Shown piece by piece: positions 1-9,366 of a DNA stretch of 64,000 bases. The translations under genes were made by a program, and so were the position numbers. Source of the DNA: Acinetobacter rongchengensis (GTDB lineage: Bacteria > Pseudomonadota > Gammaproteobacteria > Pseudomonadales > Moraxellaceae); assembly GCF_003611475.1 (NCBI RefSeq), contig NZ_RAXT01000011.1, forward strand, positions 1-64,000, written 5' to 3'. The notes beneath the pieces were generated by a model. That model saw only the letters and a list, made by a program, of their open reading frames with translations, did not search any database and was not told the origin of the DNA. Positions within the stretch are counted from its first letter, which is position 1; every line of letters starts with the position of its first letter.

Positions 1-173
1 CTCACCAACACAACCCCCTTCAGCAATTTTTTTTTGTTTTTATGATTGTTTGATTATTTATTACCCAAAAAAATCTAAATTAGCATGAATTTAACTAAAT
101 TTTGAGCTATTTATATTTGTTATTTTTCTTTAAACTGTGCCTGACGGTTTTCATCTTTAAAATTAATCCGAAT

Positions 174-677
174 ATGGCCTATTTAATAAATAGAAAAATA
201 TTATGTTTAGGAATCTTGCTATTATTTTGCAACTATTCCCATGCCAATTCGCCACACAATTTTTTTATGATGACGTTATCCATATTAAGTTATGCGAAAT
301 GGAATACACCGAATCCTCAATTATGTGTTGTTGATAATCCCGATTATGCAACTCAGTTTAGTGCTTATATCAAAACAACCAAGTCTCCATTTTCTGCATT
401 TGCCATTCATGCGTCAGAATTAAGAACACGTCACTGTGATGTCGCTTTTTTTTCAAATACCACTGCTCAAGCTGAGCAAACTTTTATCAATAAATCTTTT
501 AATCCTTCAGTTCTAACTTTTAGTACAAGTAACGCTGAATGTGATATCGGTAGCACTTTTTGTTTATTCAATAATAAATCAGGAAATACCTTCTTTAAAG
601 TAAATTTAGATAGTTTGGCGCAGTCTAAAATACATATTGACCCACGTGTTTTACTACTTGCTAAGAAATCGGATTAA
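174..677 (+). CDS. yfiR: YfiR-family periplasmic repressor of the diguanylate cyclase YfiN
   Basis: This 167-residue protein is probably the periplasmic brake on the membrane diguanylate cyclase encoded next. An N-terminal hydrophobic segment ends at about residue 24 (SHA then NSP), as in a signal peptide. The mature part has exactly four cysteines, C51, C88, C123 and C130. The seven-residue spacing of the last pair matches the conserved disulfide of Pseudomonas YfiR, and the first two fit its second disulfide. An upstream TTG at 102 would extend the frame but would bury the signal peptide, so the ATG at 174 is preferred. The stop lies 4 bases before yfiN, so the two are surely cotranscribed. 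The repressor role is inferred from the family and the operon order. Confidence 0.85.
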   Translation: MAYLINRKILCLGILLLFCNYSHANSPHNFFMMTLSILSYAKWNTPNPQLCVVDNPDYATQFSAYIKTTKSPFSAFAIHASELRTRHCDVAFFSNTTAQAEQTFINKSFNPSVLTFSTSNAECDIGSTFCLFNNKSGNTFFKVNLDSLAQSKIHIDPRVLLLAKKSD

Positions 678-681
678 AATA

Positions 682-1899
682 ATGATCAATAGTTTTTTTA
701 AATCGACTTCATTACAAACCTTATTTCGTAAGTCTCAATTTACGATTTTTGCGATCACTCTTCTGATTTGTACATCTACATTTGTCAGTATTTCAATCTT
801 TACTGTTGAATCTTACGCTAAACAAAATTTACTCTTAATCAGTAGAACTGTTTCTGAACGTATTCAGCCAGCTTTAGTATTTTCAGATAAATATGCAATT
901 TCTCAAATTATTAATGAATTTACACTTCAACATTCTGTTCGTTCGATTCAAGTTTATGATGCGCAAGGCAATGAAATTGCAAAGAGTTTAAAAACTGTCG
1001 AACATTATTCTTATATTCAGAATTTCTTTGATCATATTTTCTTAAAAGATGCGATTAAGTTGAATGTACAACATCAAGGTCAACATGTGGGTAATGTTGT
1101 TCTTTATGGTAGCTCCAACGAAATTCTAATGTTTATTTTTAAAATTTTCGTGGGTCTTGCTTTTGGGATGTTGTTTATGATTTTTGCCTTATGGTGGTCA
1201 GTCAATCTGACCTATCGCCATATTATGCATTCTTTTTCACCTCTCATTCAGATTGCACAATTATTAAAAAGCCAAAAAGCTTACAATTTACGATTCCCAC
1301 AAAATGATATAAAAGAGTTTCAAGAACTAAACACTGTTTTTAACCAATTATTGGATGAAATACAGTCTTGGCACACGCACTTACAAAACGAGAACCATGA
1401 ACTTTCCTATCAGGTTCAGCATGATCATTTAACTCAACTCCCAAATCGTAATTATTTTTTCCAAGTTCTATGTAATTTATTCGAAGATTCAAAACAGCGT
1501 AACAATCTCGCATTATTGTTTATCGACAATAATAATTTTAAAGCGATCAATGATCAGTATGGACATCTCGTTGGTGATGAAGTACTGAAAGAAATGTCAA
1601 ATAGGCTTAAAAATAATATTCGCCAAAATGATTTCGTAGCGCGACTTGCCGGTGATGAGTTCGCAATTATCTTACAATCTGTTGCTAAAATTGAGCATTT
1701 AATCTCAATTGCAGAAAATTTGATAAAATGTTGCGAGGAACCTTTGATTTATAAAGGGCAATCTATTTCGTTTAGTTTCAGTCTAGGTATTGCACTGTCT
1801 AAACATGCAACCACCCCAGAGGATTTAATTTCTCAAGCTGATCAAGCAATGTATAAAGCAAAATCTTTGCAACATCATTGGTTTATTTATCATTCGTAA
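682..1899 (+). CDS. yfiN: YfiN/TpbB-type membrane diguanylate cyclase (HAMP-GGDEF)
   Basis: This 405-residue inner-membrane enzyme should make cyclic di-GMP from two GTP. It has a transmembrane segment near residues 18-42, a periplasmic region to about 150, a second transmembrane segment near 150-175, a HAMP-like linker, and a C-terminal GGDEF domain from about 245. The active-site loop reads AGDEF, a tolerated variant of GGDEF. An RxxD product-inhibition site (RQND) sits five residues before it, and the LTxLPNR and INDxxGHxxGD motifs are present. The substrate-site segment reads FIDNNNFK, with Asn where a second Asp is common. The ATG at 682 directly follows yfiR; an upstream start at 637 would overlap it. 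In the family YfiR represses this enzyme through its periplasmic part. Confidence 0.88.
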   Translation: MINSFFKSTSLQTLFRKSQFTIFAITLLICTSTFVSISIFTVESYAKQNLLLISRTVSERIQPALVFSDKYAISQIINEFTLQHSVRSIQVYDAQGNEIAKSLKTVEHYSYIQNFFDHIFLKDAIKLNVQHQGQHVGNVVLYGSSNEILMFIFKIFVGLAFGMLFMIFALWWSVNLTYRHIMHSFSPLIQIAQLLKSQKAYNLRFPQNDIKEFQELNTVFNQLLDEIQSWHTHLQNENHELSYQVQHDHLTQLPNRNYFFQVLCNLFEDSKQRNNLALLFIDNNNFKAINDQYGHLVGDEVLKEMSNRLKNNIRQNDFVARLAGDEFAIILQSVAKIEHLISIAENLIKCCEEPLIYKGQSISFSFSLGIALSKHATTPEDLISQADQAMYKAKSLQHHWFIYHS

Positions 1900-1925
1900 T
1901 TTATTTTAAATGTAGAGTATTTAAT

Positions 1926-2405
1926 ATGTCACTTAGAAATTTACAGCTCACCATTCTGGCTGTGTTTTGTTTAGCGCTTTCTGGATGTATGAATCTAGGC
2001 GGTCTAAGCTACAAACAAGCTCGTGTTGTAAAACAGGAAGGCTTTACTCTTACAGATGAAGGTTGGAGCTTAGGGTTACCTGAACGTTTACTTTTTGGTT
2101 TTAACGAATCTACCATTAAACCTGAAAATCAAAAAGATATCTCTCGCTTAGCCACACAGCTCAATAAATATAACTTAAATAAACTCAGAATCGTTGGGCA
2201 TACGGATAATGTTGGAAATCCTGATTATAATCTAAAGCTTTCTGAAGAACGTGCGCAAAGCGTTGCCAACGTGTTTATTACACAGAAATTTGATCCGCAA
2301 AATTTAAAAGTAGTAGGTAAGGGGTCAACTCAACCTATTCACGATAATGAAACAGAAGAACATCGTGCCGAAAACCGTCGTGTCACTGTGATTATTATTC
2401 CTTAA
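1926..2405 (+). CDS. yfiB: YfiB-like outer-membrane OmpA/Pal lipoprotein
   Basis: This 159-residue lipoprotein has a signal sequence ending in the lipobox LSGC, so Cys21 is probably lipidated. The C-terminal half is an OmpA-like peptidoglycan-binding domain with the motifs FGFNESTI, GHTDNVG and the late ENRRV. In Pseudomonas, YfiB sits in the outer membrane and pulls YfiR off YfiN when the envelope is stressed. The gene follows yfiN by 26 bases and is the third and last gene of the operon; a factor-independent terminator lies about 35 bases after the stop. An upstream in-frame start at 1878 overlaps yfiN and would spoil the signal peptide. On sequence alone it could be a generic Pal-like protein; the locus context gives the YfiB call. 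Confidence 0.82.
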   Translation: MSLRNLQLTILAVFCLALSGCMNLGGLSYKQARVVKQEGFTLTDEGWSLGLPERLLFGFNESTIKPENQKDISRLATQLNKYNLNKLRIVGHTDNVGNPDYNLKLSEERAQSVANVFITQKFDPQNLKVVGKGSTQPIHDNETEEHRAENRRVTVIIIP

Positions 2406-2437
2406 TTTGCAGTTTCTTATCATGTAACTTGTCAAAT

Positions 2438-2462
2438 AGATCTCTTCGGAGATCTTTTTTTA
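2438..2462 (+). terminator. Terminator of the yfiRNB operon
   Basis: AGATCTC pairs with GAGATCT around a TTCG tetraloop and is followed by a run of T. It lies 32 bases after the yfiB stop. Confidence 0.8.
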
Positions 2463-2523
2463 TATGTACTGTTTTAATGGTGCTTAAAGCTCAATTTCTT
2501 TTTCAAACACCAAATTTCAGGCA

Positions 2524-2545
2524 TAAAAAAACCGCTTGTTAGCGG
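2524..2545 (-). terminator. Terminator of the tRNA operon
   Basis: On the minus strand CCGCT pairs with AGCGG around a four-base loop and is followed by seven to eight T. It lies just beyond the last tRNA of the operon. Confidence 0.75.
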
Positions 2546-2575
2546 ATAATTTATATTTAAGCTTTTCACTTAAAT

Positions 2576-2652
2576 TGGTCGGAGCAGTAGGATTCGAACC
2601 TACGACCCCCTGGTCCCAAACCAGGTGCACTACCAGGCTGTGCTATGCTCCG
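2576..2652 (-). tRNA. tRNA-Pro (TGG), copy 2
   Basis: A 77-base cloverleaf read on the minus strand, from CGGAGCA to TGCTCCG-A-CCA, with the CCA end encoded. The anticodon loop TTTGGGA gives anticodon TGG. It is identical to the copy at 2913-2989 and is the last gene of the four-tRNA operon. Confidence 0.95.
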
Positions 2653-2668
2653 ATTTCTCATAAGAGAT

Positions 2669-2745
2669 TGGGGTGGATGAAGGGGCTCGAACCCTCGACA
2701 ACCGGAATCACAATCCGGGGCTCTACCAACTGAGCTACAACCACC
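2669..2745 (-). tRNA. tRNA-His (GTG)
   Basis: A minus-strand cloverleaf with anticodon GTG in the loop TTGTGAT. The extra 5' G that marks tRNA-His faces C73, and the CCA end is encoded. The acceptor stem GTGGTTG against CATCCAC leaves a T-T mismatch at position 5-68. It lies between tRNA-Arg and the second tRNA-Pro. Confidence 0.93.
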
Positions 2746-2787
2746 ATAACAGCATTTTCAGGATCTACAATATCAAACTACCATAAA

Positions 2788-2864
2788 TGGTGCGCCTGAC
2801 AGGATTCGAACCTGTGACCATCCGCTTAGAAGGCGGATGCTCTATCCAACTGAGCTACAGGCGC
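2788..2864 (-). tRNA. tRNA-Arg (TCT)
   Basis: A minus-strand cloverleaf with a fully paired acceptor stem GCGCCTG/CAGGCGC, anticodon loop CTTCTAA (anticodon TCT) and an encoded CCA end. It reads AGA codons. Second gene of the operon. Confidence 0.95.
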
Positions 2865-2912
2865 ATGACCAATGATACTAAAATATCACATGATTACCTT
2901 GCCTTGAAGAAT

Positions 2913-2989
2913 TGGTCGGAGCAGTAGGATTCGAACCTACGACCCCCTGGTCCCAAACCAGGTGCACTACCAGGCTGTGCTATGCTCCG
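2913..2989 (-). tRNA. tRNA-Pro (TGG), copy 1
   Basis: First gene of the minus-strand tRNA operon, identical over 77 bases to the copy at 2576-2652. Anticodon TGG, CCA encoded. A strong promoter lies about 45 bases upstream. Confidence 0.95.
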
Positions 2990-3033
2990 TTCATCTCAGC
3001 TTTTTGTATCACACATCGTGCGGTACGGTGTGC

Positions 3034-3062
3034 ATTCTAGGCGTGACGCCCGAAGACGTCAA
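3034..3062 (-). promoter_or_regulatory. Sigma-70 promoter of the tRNA operon
   Basis: On the minus strand TTGACG, a 17-base spacer and TAGAAT form a near-consensus promoter ending 44 bases before the first tRNA. The next bases (GCACACCG) are GC-rich, as at stringently controlled stable-RNA promoters; that control is inferred. Confidence 0.8.
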
Positions 3063-3140
3063 CACCTATCTTGAAAAAAAATTAAAAAAACACTCCAAAT
3101 GTATATTAATCAAGCATTTCAGATATTTTTTATACAATTT

Positions 3141-4208
3141 CTATCGTTTTAATTGAGCACTGAAGTTCAACATACGATCTAAAGGTAATTTCGCACGCTC
3201 TGCAAGCGCAGGATCTACAAAAATTTCCTGATCACCTTTTAGTAATACATCCAAAATACCATCTAATTCATTCATAGCCATCCACGGGCAATGCGCACAT
3301 GAACGACATGTTGCCCCTTCACCTGCTGTTGGCGCTTCAATCAATGTTTTATGTGGGACAGCTTGTTGCATTTTATAAAAAATGCCACGATCCGTAGCCA
3401 CGATTAAAGTATCTTGTGGAAGCGTCTGAGCGGCTTTGATTAATTGCGATGTACTGCCAACAGCATCCGCAATATCAATTACAGATTCAGGTGACTCAGG
3501 ATGAACCAATACAGCTGCATTTGGATACAGCGCTTTCATATTACCAATACCGCGTGCACGGAACTCTTCATGCACAATACATGAACCATCCCATAACAAC
3601 ATCTCTGCACCAGTTTTCTTTTGAATGTAACGTCCTAAATGCTGATCAGGTGCCCAAATGATCTTTTCACCCAAACTATCCAAATGCTCAATAATTTCAA
3701 CGGCACAACTTGATGTTACAACCCAATCTGCACGTGCTTTCACTGCTGCTGATGTATTTGCATAAACCACCACAGTATAGTCAGGATGTGCATCACAGAA
3801 TGCTGTGAACTCATCAACTGGACAGCCCAAGTCTAACGAACAAGTCGCTTCAAGCGTTGGCATGAGAATGGTTTTTTCAGGGGATAAAATTTTGGCTGTT
3901 TCCCCCATAAATTTCACACCAGCAACCACCAATGTAGACGCTTCATGATCACGTCCAAAGCGTGCCATCTCTAATGAATCAGAAACACAGCCACCTGTCG
4001 CTTCTGCGAGCTCTTGCACCTCAGGATCACAATAGTAATGAGCCACCAATACTGCATTACGCTTTTGCAACTCTGCTTTAATTTGCTCAAACTTTTGTTG
4101 CTTTAACTCAGGACTTAAACTGTTGTCCTTCGGTTCACCTAAACGATCTAAATGCGCTTGCACAATCGATTTTGCTTCGTTGGCAATTAAATTATTCGCA
4201 TCATTCAT
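3141..4208 (-). CDS. nadA: Quinolinate synthase NadA
   Basis: NadA condenses iminoaspartate with dihydroxyacetone phosphate to quinolinate, the second step of de novo NAD synthesis, in the cytoplasm. The 355-residue protein fits the longer proteobacterial form. The three cysteines expected to hold the [4Fe-4S] cluster are visible: C123 in [10 protein letters not shown]210 in DGSC, and C307 in CRSCAHCPW. The substrate-site motifs [10 protein letters not shown] and HPESP are also present. The gene stands alone on the minus strand between the tRNA operon and argJ. Its ATG at 4208 follows the purine-rich segment GAGAAG. No nadB or nadC lies nearby. Identification is secure. Confidence 0.96.
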   Translation of the reverse strand: MNDANNLIANEAKSIVQAHLDRLGEPKDNSLSPELKQQKFEQIKAELQKRNAVLVAHYYCDPEVQELAEATGGCVSDSLEMARFGRDHEASTLVVAGVKFMGETAKILSPEKTILMPTLEATCSLDLGCPVDEFTAFCDAHPDYTVVVYANTSAAVKARADWVVTSSCAVEIIEHLDSLGEKIIWAPDQHLGRYIQKKTGAEMLLWDGSCIVHEEFRARGIGNMKALYPNAAVLVHPESPESVIDIADAVGSTSQLIKAAQTLPQDTLIVATDRGIFYKMQQAVPHKTLIEAPTAGEGATCRSCAHCPWMAMNELDGILDVLLKGDQEIFVDPALAERAKLPLDRMLNFSAQLKR

Positions 4209-4318
4209 AAGAGGTCTTCTCTTTCCTTGTCGCTGGCGTCATGCTAGCGTTTACACATTTGTGAATTGATTGTACGTTCTACCGCACATAAATTCACCAC
4301 GAAAAATGTTTTTATTAT

Positions 4319-4343
4319 AAAAAAGCCTCATAAATGAGGCTTT
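4319..4343 (-). terminator. Terminator downstream of argJ
   Basis: AAAGCCTCA and TGAGGCTTT pair around TAAA and are followed on the minus strand by a T-rich tract, 15 bases after the argJ stop. Confidence 0.75.
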
Positions 4344-4357
4344 ATTTAAATTTTTAA

Positions 4358-5578
4358 TTAAGAACGATAATCAGCATTAATCTTGACGTAATCATAAGAT
4401 AAATCACAGGTATAAACCGTATCTTTTGCCTGCCCTCGCCCTAAATCAACACGAATCATCATTTCAGTTTGTGACATCACGCGTGCGCCAGCTTCTTCTG
4501 TATAATCTGCCGCAGCACCACCATCTTTACAGATTTGCACATCATCCAACCACACTTGGATTTTTTCCACATCTAAATCTTTTACCCCTGCATAGCCAAT
4601 CGCAGCAAGGATTCGCCCCCAGTTTGGATCTGATGCAAAAATGGCTGTTTTTACCAATGGTGAATGTGCAATGCTGTAAGCAATATCACAACATTCTTGC
4701 GTGTCATTTCCACCTTCCACAGTTACTGTAATGAATTTTGTTGCCCCTTCACCATCACGGATGATTAACTGTGCCAAGCGTTTCATTACACGGGATAAAA
4801 CATCTAAAACCATAGCATAGCGTGGATCTTCAACTGAACTAATTTCTATGCCACCTGCTAAACCTGTTGCAGCAAAAATACAAGAGTCATTTGTCGAAGT
4901 ATCACCATCGACTGTAATACGGTTAAATGATTGATCAGCACTGATTTTTAACATTTGCTGAACAAGGTTACGAGCAATAGGAACATCTGTTGCGACAAAG
5001 CTTAACATCGTCGCCATATTAGGGCGAATCATGCCTGCACCCTTGGATATACCTGTCATTGAATAGGTCACACCATCAAGTTCAAACTGTTCAGAAGCAC
5101 CTTTAGGCGTAGTATCCGTGGTCATAATGCCTGTAGCAGCATCTACCCATGAGTTTTCATCTAGCGTATCTAATGCAGGTGGTAGACCTTGCACCAAACG
5201 ATCAATCGGAAGTTGCTCACCAATCACACCTGTTGAAAAAGGTAAAACTTCATACTGTTCAACTTCAGCAAGTTCTGCGAGCTTCAAACAAGTCAATTGC
5301 GCATTTTCCATGCCTAATTTACCTGTTCCAGCATTAGCATTACCCGTATTAATCACTAAGTAACGTGGATTGGCTTGTTCTAAATGTAATTTAGAAACAT
5401 GTACTGGAGCTGCGCAGAAAGCATTTTGTGTAAATACACCAGCAACATTCGTCCCTTGTGCAAACTCAAAAATAACTAAATCCCGTCGATTAGGATAACG
5501 TACATACGCCTCAGCAGAGCCAATTTTTACCCCTTGCACCACATGCATATGCGGCATAGACACGTCACCAACAGCCAT
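4358..5578 (-). CDS. argJ: Bifunctional glutamate N-acetyltransferase / ornithine acetyltransferase ArgJ
   Basis: ArgJ moves the acetyl group from N-acetylornithine to glutamate and, in the bifunctional form, can also use acetyl-CoA, which makes arginine synthesis a cycle. The 406-residue precursor carries the self-cleavage motif [14 protein letters not shown]; cleavage is expected before Thr190, which becomes the nucleophile of the beta chain. The [10 protein letters not shown] and DGEGATKF motifs are intact. The gene is monocistronic here, with a terminator just after it and about 220 bases of non-coding sequence before it. Whether the enzyme is bifunctional cannot be told from sequence reading alone. 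Confidence 0.95.
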   Translation of the reverse strand: MAVGDVSMPHMHVVQGVKIGSAEAYVRYPNRRDLVIFEFAQGTNVAGVFTQNAFCAAPVHVSKLHLEQANPRYLVINTGNANAGTGKLGMENAQLTCLKLAELAEVEQYEVLPFSTGVIGEQLPIDRLVQGLPPALDTLDENSWVDAATGIMTTDTTPKGASEQFELDGVTYSMTGISKGAGMIRPNMATMLSFVATDVPIARNLVQQMLKISADQSFNRITVDGDTSTNDSCIFAATGLAGGIEISSVEDPRYAMVLDVLSRVMKRLAQLIIRDGEGATKFITVTVEGGNDTQECCDIAYSIAHSPLVKTAIFASDPNWGRILAAIGYAGVKDLDVEKIQVWLDDVQICKDGGAAADYTEEAGARVMSQTEMMIRVDLGRGQAKDTVYTCDLSYDYVKINADYRS

Positions 5579-5738
5579 TTTTAAATGTCCACATGAAATA
5601 TAATAAGAACACAGCTTATTAGAAATTTTAATAAAAATCGAGTCTATTAAAATGCTTATCTATTTTTACTATAAAATTAAAATTTATTACTGATTCAGCT
5701 ATGTCTTATTTTATCTAAACATTCAAATCATAAAATTG

Positions 5739-5764
5739 AAAAAGCCAGTAAAATTACTGGCTTT
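5739..5764 (-). terminator. Terminator of the small secreted protein gene
   Basis: AAAGCCAGTAA pairs with TTACTGGCTTT and is followed on the minus strand by TTTTTC. It lies about 30 bases after the stop at 5796. Confidence 0.7.
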
Positions 5765-5795
5765 CGTCATCTGAAACATCAGCTATTGTCTATTC

Positions 5796-6170
5796 TTACT
5801 GAGCTGGCGCTGTTGTATTAGTATGAGTTGTATCAACAGCCAATAAAGCCTGTTTTACTTTCTCTTGACTGCTTGCAGATAAAGCAGGATTTGAAGCCAG
5901 AACACGGTTAATCGTTGCTGGCGTAACCGCTGCAATCGCTGCAGTTTTAAGAATAATCGGGCGCCCGCCAGTATTTCCCAAGGTATAGCGAATACCTGTA
6001 CGTGGGCTAATCACTGTCGTCGTTTCATTTTTCACTACAGTTTGCGCAGTGCTTACACCTGTTGCGGCTTGAACTTTTTCAACCGTGGTTGTTTGCGGTG
6101 CTGTATCTGCAAATGCCAATACTGGAATTGCTAAACTTACAAAAAATAAAGGTTGTAATAATTTTTTCAT
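5796..6170 (-). CDS. Small secreted protein of unknown function
   Basis: I do not recognise this 124-residue protein. It opens with MKKLLQPLFF and a hydrophobic stretch ending in AFADTAP, a clear Sec signal peptide cut after about residue 20. The mature part is rich in Thr, Ala and Val, has no cysteine, and has a compact central segment (ISPRTGIRYTLGNTGGRP) that may be the conserved core. A longer frame begins at 6212 but puts extra residues before the signal peptide, so the ATG at 6170 is chosen. It lies between secA and argJ with terminators on both sides, so it is probably its own transcription unit. Export to the periplasm is the only supported statement. Confidence 0.6.
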   Translation of the reverse strand: MKKLLQPLFFVSLAIPVLAFADTAPQTTTVEKVQAATGVSTAQTVVKNETTTVISPRTGIRYTLGNTGGRPIILKTAAIAAVTPATINRVLASNPALSASSQEKVKQALLAVDTTHTNTTAPAQ

Positions 6171-6260
6171 TGTCTTTCCACAGAACGATCCAATCCTGCA
6201 AGTTAATAGCATTTAATTGGCATTCCTGCAATCAAAATTAACTTTTGATAATAACTTGTA

Positions 6261-6289
6261 AAAAAAGCAGAACAATTGTTCTGCTTTTT
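6261..6289 (-). terminator. Terminator of secA
   Basis: AGCAGAACAA and TTGTTCTGCT form a perfect ten-base palindromic stem flanked by A and T runs, so it could work in both directions. It lies about 30 bases after the secA stop. Confidence 0.75.
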
Positions 6290-6315
6290 CCGTTAATTTC
6301 AAAAATCAGCGCAAA

Positions 6316-9033
6316 TTAAAGTTTGCCATGACATTGTTTATATTTAAGACCAGAACCACATGGACAAGGTGCATTACGGCTTTCTGGTGCTACAATTTTC
6401 TGTTCTTCAGTAAATTGTGCATCCACGACCACATTATTTAATTCACCTGTTAAACCATCCACTTCGTCATGCGCAAAGTTTAAACGCATAGAATCAGCTT
6501 GAGCTTGTTGCTGTGCTTCCATTTCAGCCAATTCTTCAGCTGTAGGAATATGTACACGAGAAAGATCCATCACCACATCAGATTTGATCACACCCAACAT
6601 GTTTACAAATAAGTTAAATGCTTCTTTTTTGTATTCTTGCTCAGGATTTTTCTGTGCATAACCACGTAAATGAATGCCTTGACGTAAATAATCCATCGCA
6701 GCCAAATGGTCTTTCCAATGGCGATCTAAAGCACCCAGCATAAAATGACGCTCTAAGGTTGCAGCAGAGTCATCACCCATTTGTTCACGGCGGCTTCTAT
6801 ACCGCGCAACAACCTCATCTGAGATCCGTTCAACCAAAGCTTCTTCATCTAAGCGGCGATCTTCTTCCAACCATTGATTTACTGCAAGATCGATACCTAA
6901 ATCATCTCTTAAGGCAACTTCTAAACCATTGATATCCCATTGATCATGGATAGACTCTGGTGGAATATAATTCTCAATTAAGCCCTTAACCACTTCACGA
7001 TGCATTTCTTCAATATAATCTTGCAATGTACTTTCTTGAAGAATTTCATCACGTTGAGAGTAAATAATTTTACGTTGTTCATTATTTACATCATCGTATT
7101 TCAATAGATTTTTACGAATGTCGAAGTTACGTGCTTCTACTTTACGTTGTGCATTTTCAATCGAACGAGACACCATTTTATGTTCAATGGCTTCATTTTC
7201 TTGTAAGCCCATTGCTCGCATCATGCCAACAACACGATCACCTGCGAAAATACGCATCAAATCATCTTCTAAAGATAAGAAGAAACGAGAAACACCTGGA
7301 TCGCCTTGACGACCTGAACGACCACGCAACTGGTTATCGATACGACGAGACTCATGACGTTCCGAACCGATGATATGTAAGCCACCAGAGCTGATCACCA
7401 TTTCATTGTTACGATCCCACTCTTCTTTTAAGCGCGCTTCATCTTCAGCTGTTGGGTTTTCAATTTTGGCAAGTTTAGCTTTCCAGTTACCACCCAGTAA
7501 AATATCTGTACCACGACCCGCCATGTTAGTCGCAATCGTTACTGCACGTGGCGAACCCGCTTGAGCAATAATGTCCGCTTCACGCTCATGTTGTTTTGCA
7601 TTCAAAACTTCGTGAGCAATTCCTGCTTCTTTCAACTTATCAGACAAAATTTCAGATGCTTCAATGGTTGCTGTACCAATCAAAATTGGCGCAACACCAG
7701 CTTCGTGAATTTTTTGGATTTCCTCAATGATCGCATTGTATTTACCATTACGATTTAAATAGATTAAATCATTCTGATCATTACGAATCATTGGACGATG
7801 GGTTGGAATAAGCACAACATCCAAACCATAAATTTCTTTCATTTCCGCAGCTTCTGTATCCGCAGTACCTGTCATACCTGAAAGCTTTTTGTATAAACGG
7901 AAATAGTTTTGGAATGTTGTGGTTGCTAAAGTTTGGTTTTCAGGTTGAACTTCTAAACCTTCTTTAGCTTCAACGGCTTGATGTAAACCTTCAGACCAAC
8001 GACGGCCTGGCATAGTACGACCCGTATTTTCATCAACAATCACCACTTCATTTTCATGAACAATATAGTGAACATTACGTTGATAGAGAAAACGTGCACG
8101 AATCGCGGCAGTCACATGATGCACAAGGTTTAAGTTTGATGGAGAATATAAACTTTCACCCTCAGCCAACAAACCCATTTCAATCAGTTCATTTTCAACC
8201 TTTTCAAAACCAACTTCAGTCATTTCTACAGAACGTTGCTTTTCATCAATCCAAAAATGACCACCATCAGCAACTTTTTCTTCTTTTTGAGCTTTTAACT
8301 TTGGAGGAATACTGTTAATTGCAACATAAAGCTGAGAAGAATCATCACTTTGACCAGAAATAATCAACGGTGTACGTGCTTCATCAATCAAGATCGAATC
8401 GACCTCATCGATAATGGCATAAGTGAGACCACGTTGTTTTTTCTCTGCCATAGAGAAAACCATATTGTCACGTAAGTAGTCAAAACCAAACTCGTTGTTT
8501 GTACCGTAAGTAATATCGGCACGATAAGCTTCCGCTTTTTCAACAGGTGATTGCATTGAATAAATCACGCCTACTGTTAGGCCTAAGAATTCATACAATG
8601 GACGGTTAAGTTCAGCATCACGTTGTGCCAAATAGTCGTTTACGGTAATGACATGCACGCCTTGCCCACTAATCGCATTCAGGTATACAGCCAAAGTACC
8701 CATCAGGGTTTTACCTTCACCTGTACGCATTTCAGCAATTTTACCTTCATGCAAAGTAATACCACCGATTAACTGAACATCGTAATGGCGCATCCCCATG
8801 ACACGTTTACCCGCTTCACGACAAACCGCAAAAGCTTCTGGTAACAACTGATCTAGACTTTCGCCTTTGTTATATCGCTGTTTGAATTCTTCAGTTTTTG
8901 CAGATAAGTCCGCATCGCTTAAAGCTGATATCGTCGGCTCGAGCGCATTGATCTTATCGACAATTTTACGCATCCGCTTGAGTTCACGCTCATTTTTTGT
9001 ACCGAAGATACCTCCGATCAGACTTGCCAACAT
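6316..9033 (-). CDS. secA: Preprotein translocase ATPase SecA
   Basis: SecA is the ATPase that pushes unfolded precursor proteins through the SecYEG channel. The 905-residue length is normal for proteobacteria. The Walker A motif MRTGEGKT, the DEVD box ([10 protein letters not shown]), the NMAGRGTDI helicase motif and the [13 protein letters not shown] segment are all present. The C-terminus carries the zinc-binding tail [14 protein letters not shown], which binds SecB and phospholipid. The gene is alone on the minus strand with its own terminator; no secM-like leader was recognised in the 300 bases upstream. Confidence 0.98.
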   Translation of the reverse strand: MLASLIGGIFGTKNERELKRMRKIVDKINALEPTISALSDADLSAKTEEFKQRYNKGESLDQLLPEAFAVCREAGKRVMGMRHYDVQLIGGITLHEGKIAEMRTGEGKTLMGTLAVYLNAISGQGVHVITVNDYLAQRDAELNRPLYEFLGLTVGVIYSMQSPVEKAEAYRADITYGTNNEFGFDYLRDNMVFSMAEKKQRGLTYAIIDEVDSILIDEARTPLIISGQSDDSSQLYVAINSIPPKLKAQKEEKVADGGHFWIDEKQRSVEMTEVGFEKVENELIEMGLLAEGESLYSPSNLNLVHHVTAAIRARFLYQRNVHYIVHENEVVIVDENTGRTMPGRRWSEGLHQAVEAKEGLEVQPENQTLATTTFQNYFRLYKKLSGMTGTADTEAAEMKEIYGLDVVLIPTHRPMIRNDQNDLIYLNRNGKYNAIIEEIQKIHEAGVAPILIGTATIEASEILSDKLKEAGIAHEVLNAKQHEREADIIAQAGSPRAVTIATNMAGRGTDILLGGNWKAKLAKIENPTAEDEARLKEEWDRNNEMVISSGGLHIIGSERHESRRIDNQLRGRSGRQGDPGVSRFFLSLEDDLMRIFAGDRVVGMMRAMGLQENEAIEHKMVSRSIENAQRKVEARNFDIRKNLLKYDDVNNEQRKIIYSQRDEILQESTLQDYIEEMHREVVKGLIENYIPPESIHDQWDINGLEVALRDDLGIDLAVNQWLEEDRRLDEEALVERISDEVVARYRSRREQMGDDSAATLERHFMLGALDRHWKDHLAAMDYLRQGIHLRGYAQKNPEQEYKKEAFNLFVNMLGVIKSDVVMDLSRVHIPTAEELAEMEAQQQAQADSMRLNFAHDEVDGLTGELNNVVVDAQFTEEQKIVAPESRNAPCPCGSGLKYKQCHGKL

Positions 9034-9366
9034 ATAAACTCTCTAAATCTTTGTGAAATAATTTTTTCTCAAACGATATTATGGTGCTAGAAATTTGAAG
9101 TACAAGGGTTTTGCACAAAACCAATAAAAAAAATCTGACAACCAGTTCTAGCGTATATGAGCTAAAGCGCATTAATGTAGCAAATTTGACCGATATTTAC
9201 AGCGAAGAACAGATCAATTACACGATTTTTTTGTGCTTTGATTTTACAATATGCATTTTCCTGATAAAGAAATATAAAAACACTATTTTTAATTATAAAA
9301 AATCTAGGCAATAGTATTTATGACGAGCAAATAACCAACTACTTTTCTAAATATTGAGGTTTTAAC
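9034..9366. other. Divergent intergenic region, secA / peroxiredoxin
   Basis: About 330 AT-rich bases between two divergent genes. It must hold both promoters, but I could not assign convincing -35/-10 pairs. A 67-codon frame at 9111-9314 has low-complexity Lys/Asn/Ile content and no ribosome-binding site, and is not called. Confidence 0.5.

Noticed and set aside
1..173. Regulatory features before yfiR
   Set aside because: The segment is AT-rich with a T-run near 27-40; no convincing promoter pair or RNA could be assigned.
2536..2733. Plus-strand 65-codon frame across tRNA genes
   Set aside because: It is made of the complements of tRNA-Pro and tRNA-His; stable RNA genes explain it fully.
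9111..9314. Open frame of 67 codons upstream of the peroxiredoxin gene
   Set aside because: Low-complexity Lys/Asn/Ile composition, no ribosome-binding site, and it fills a divergent promoter region.
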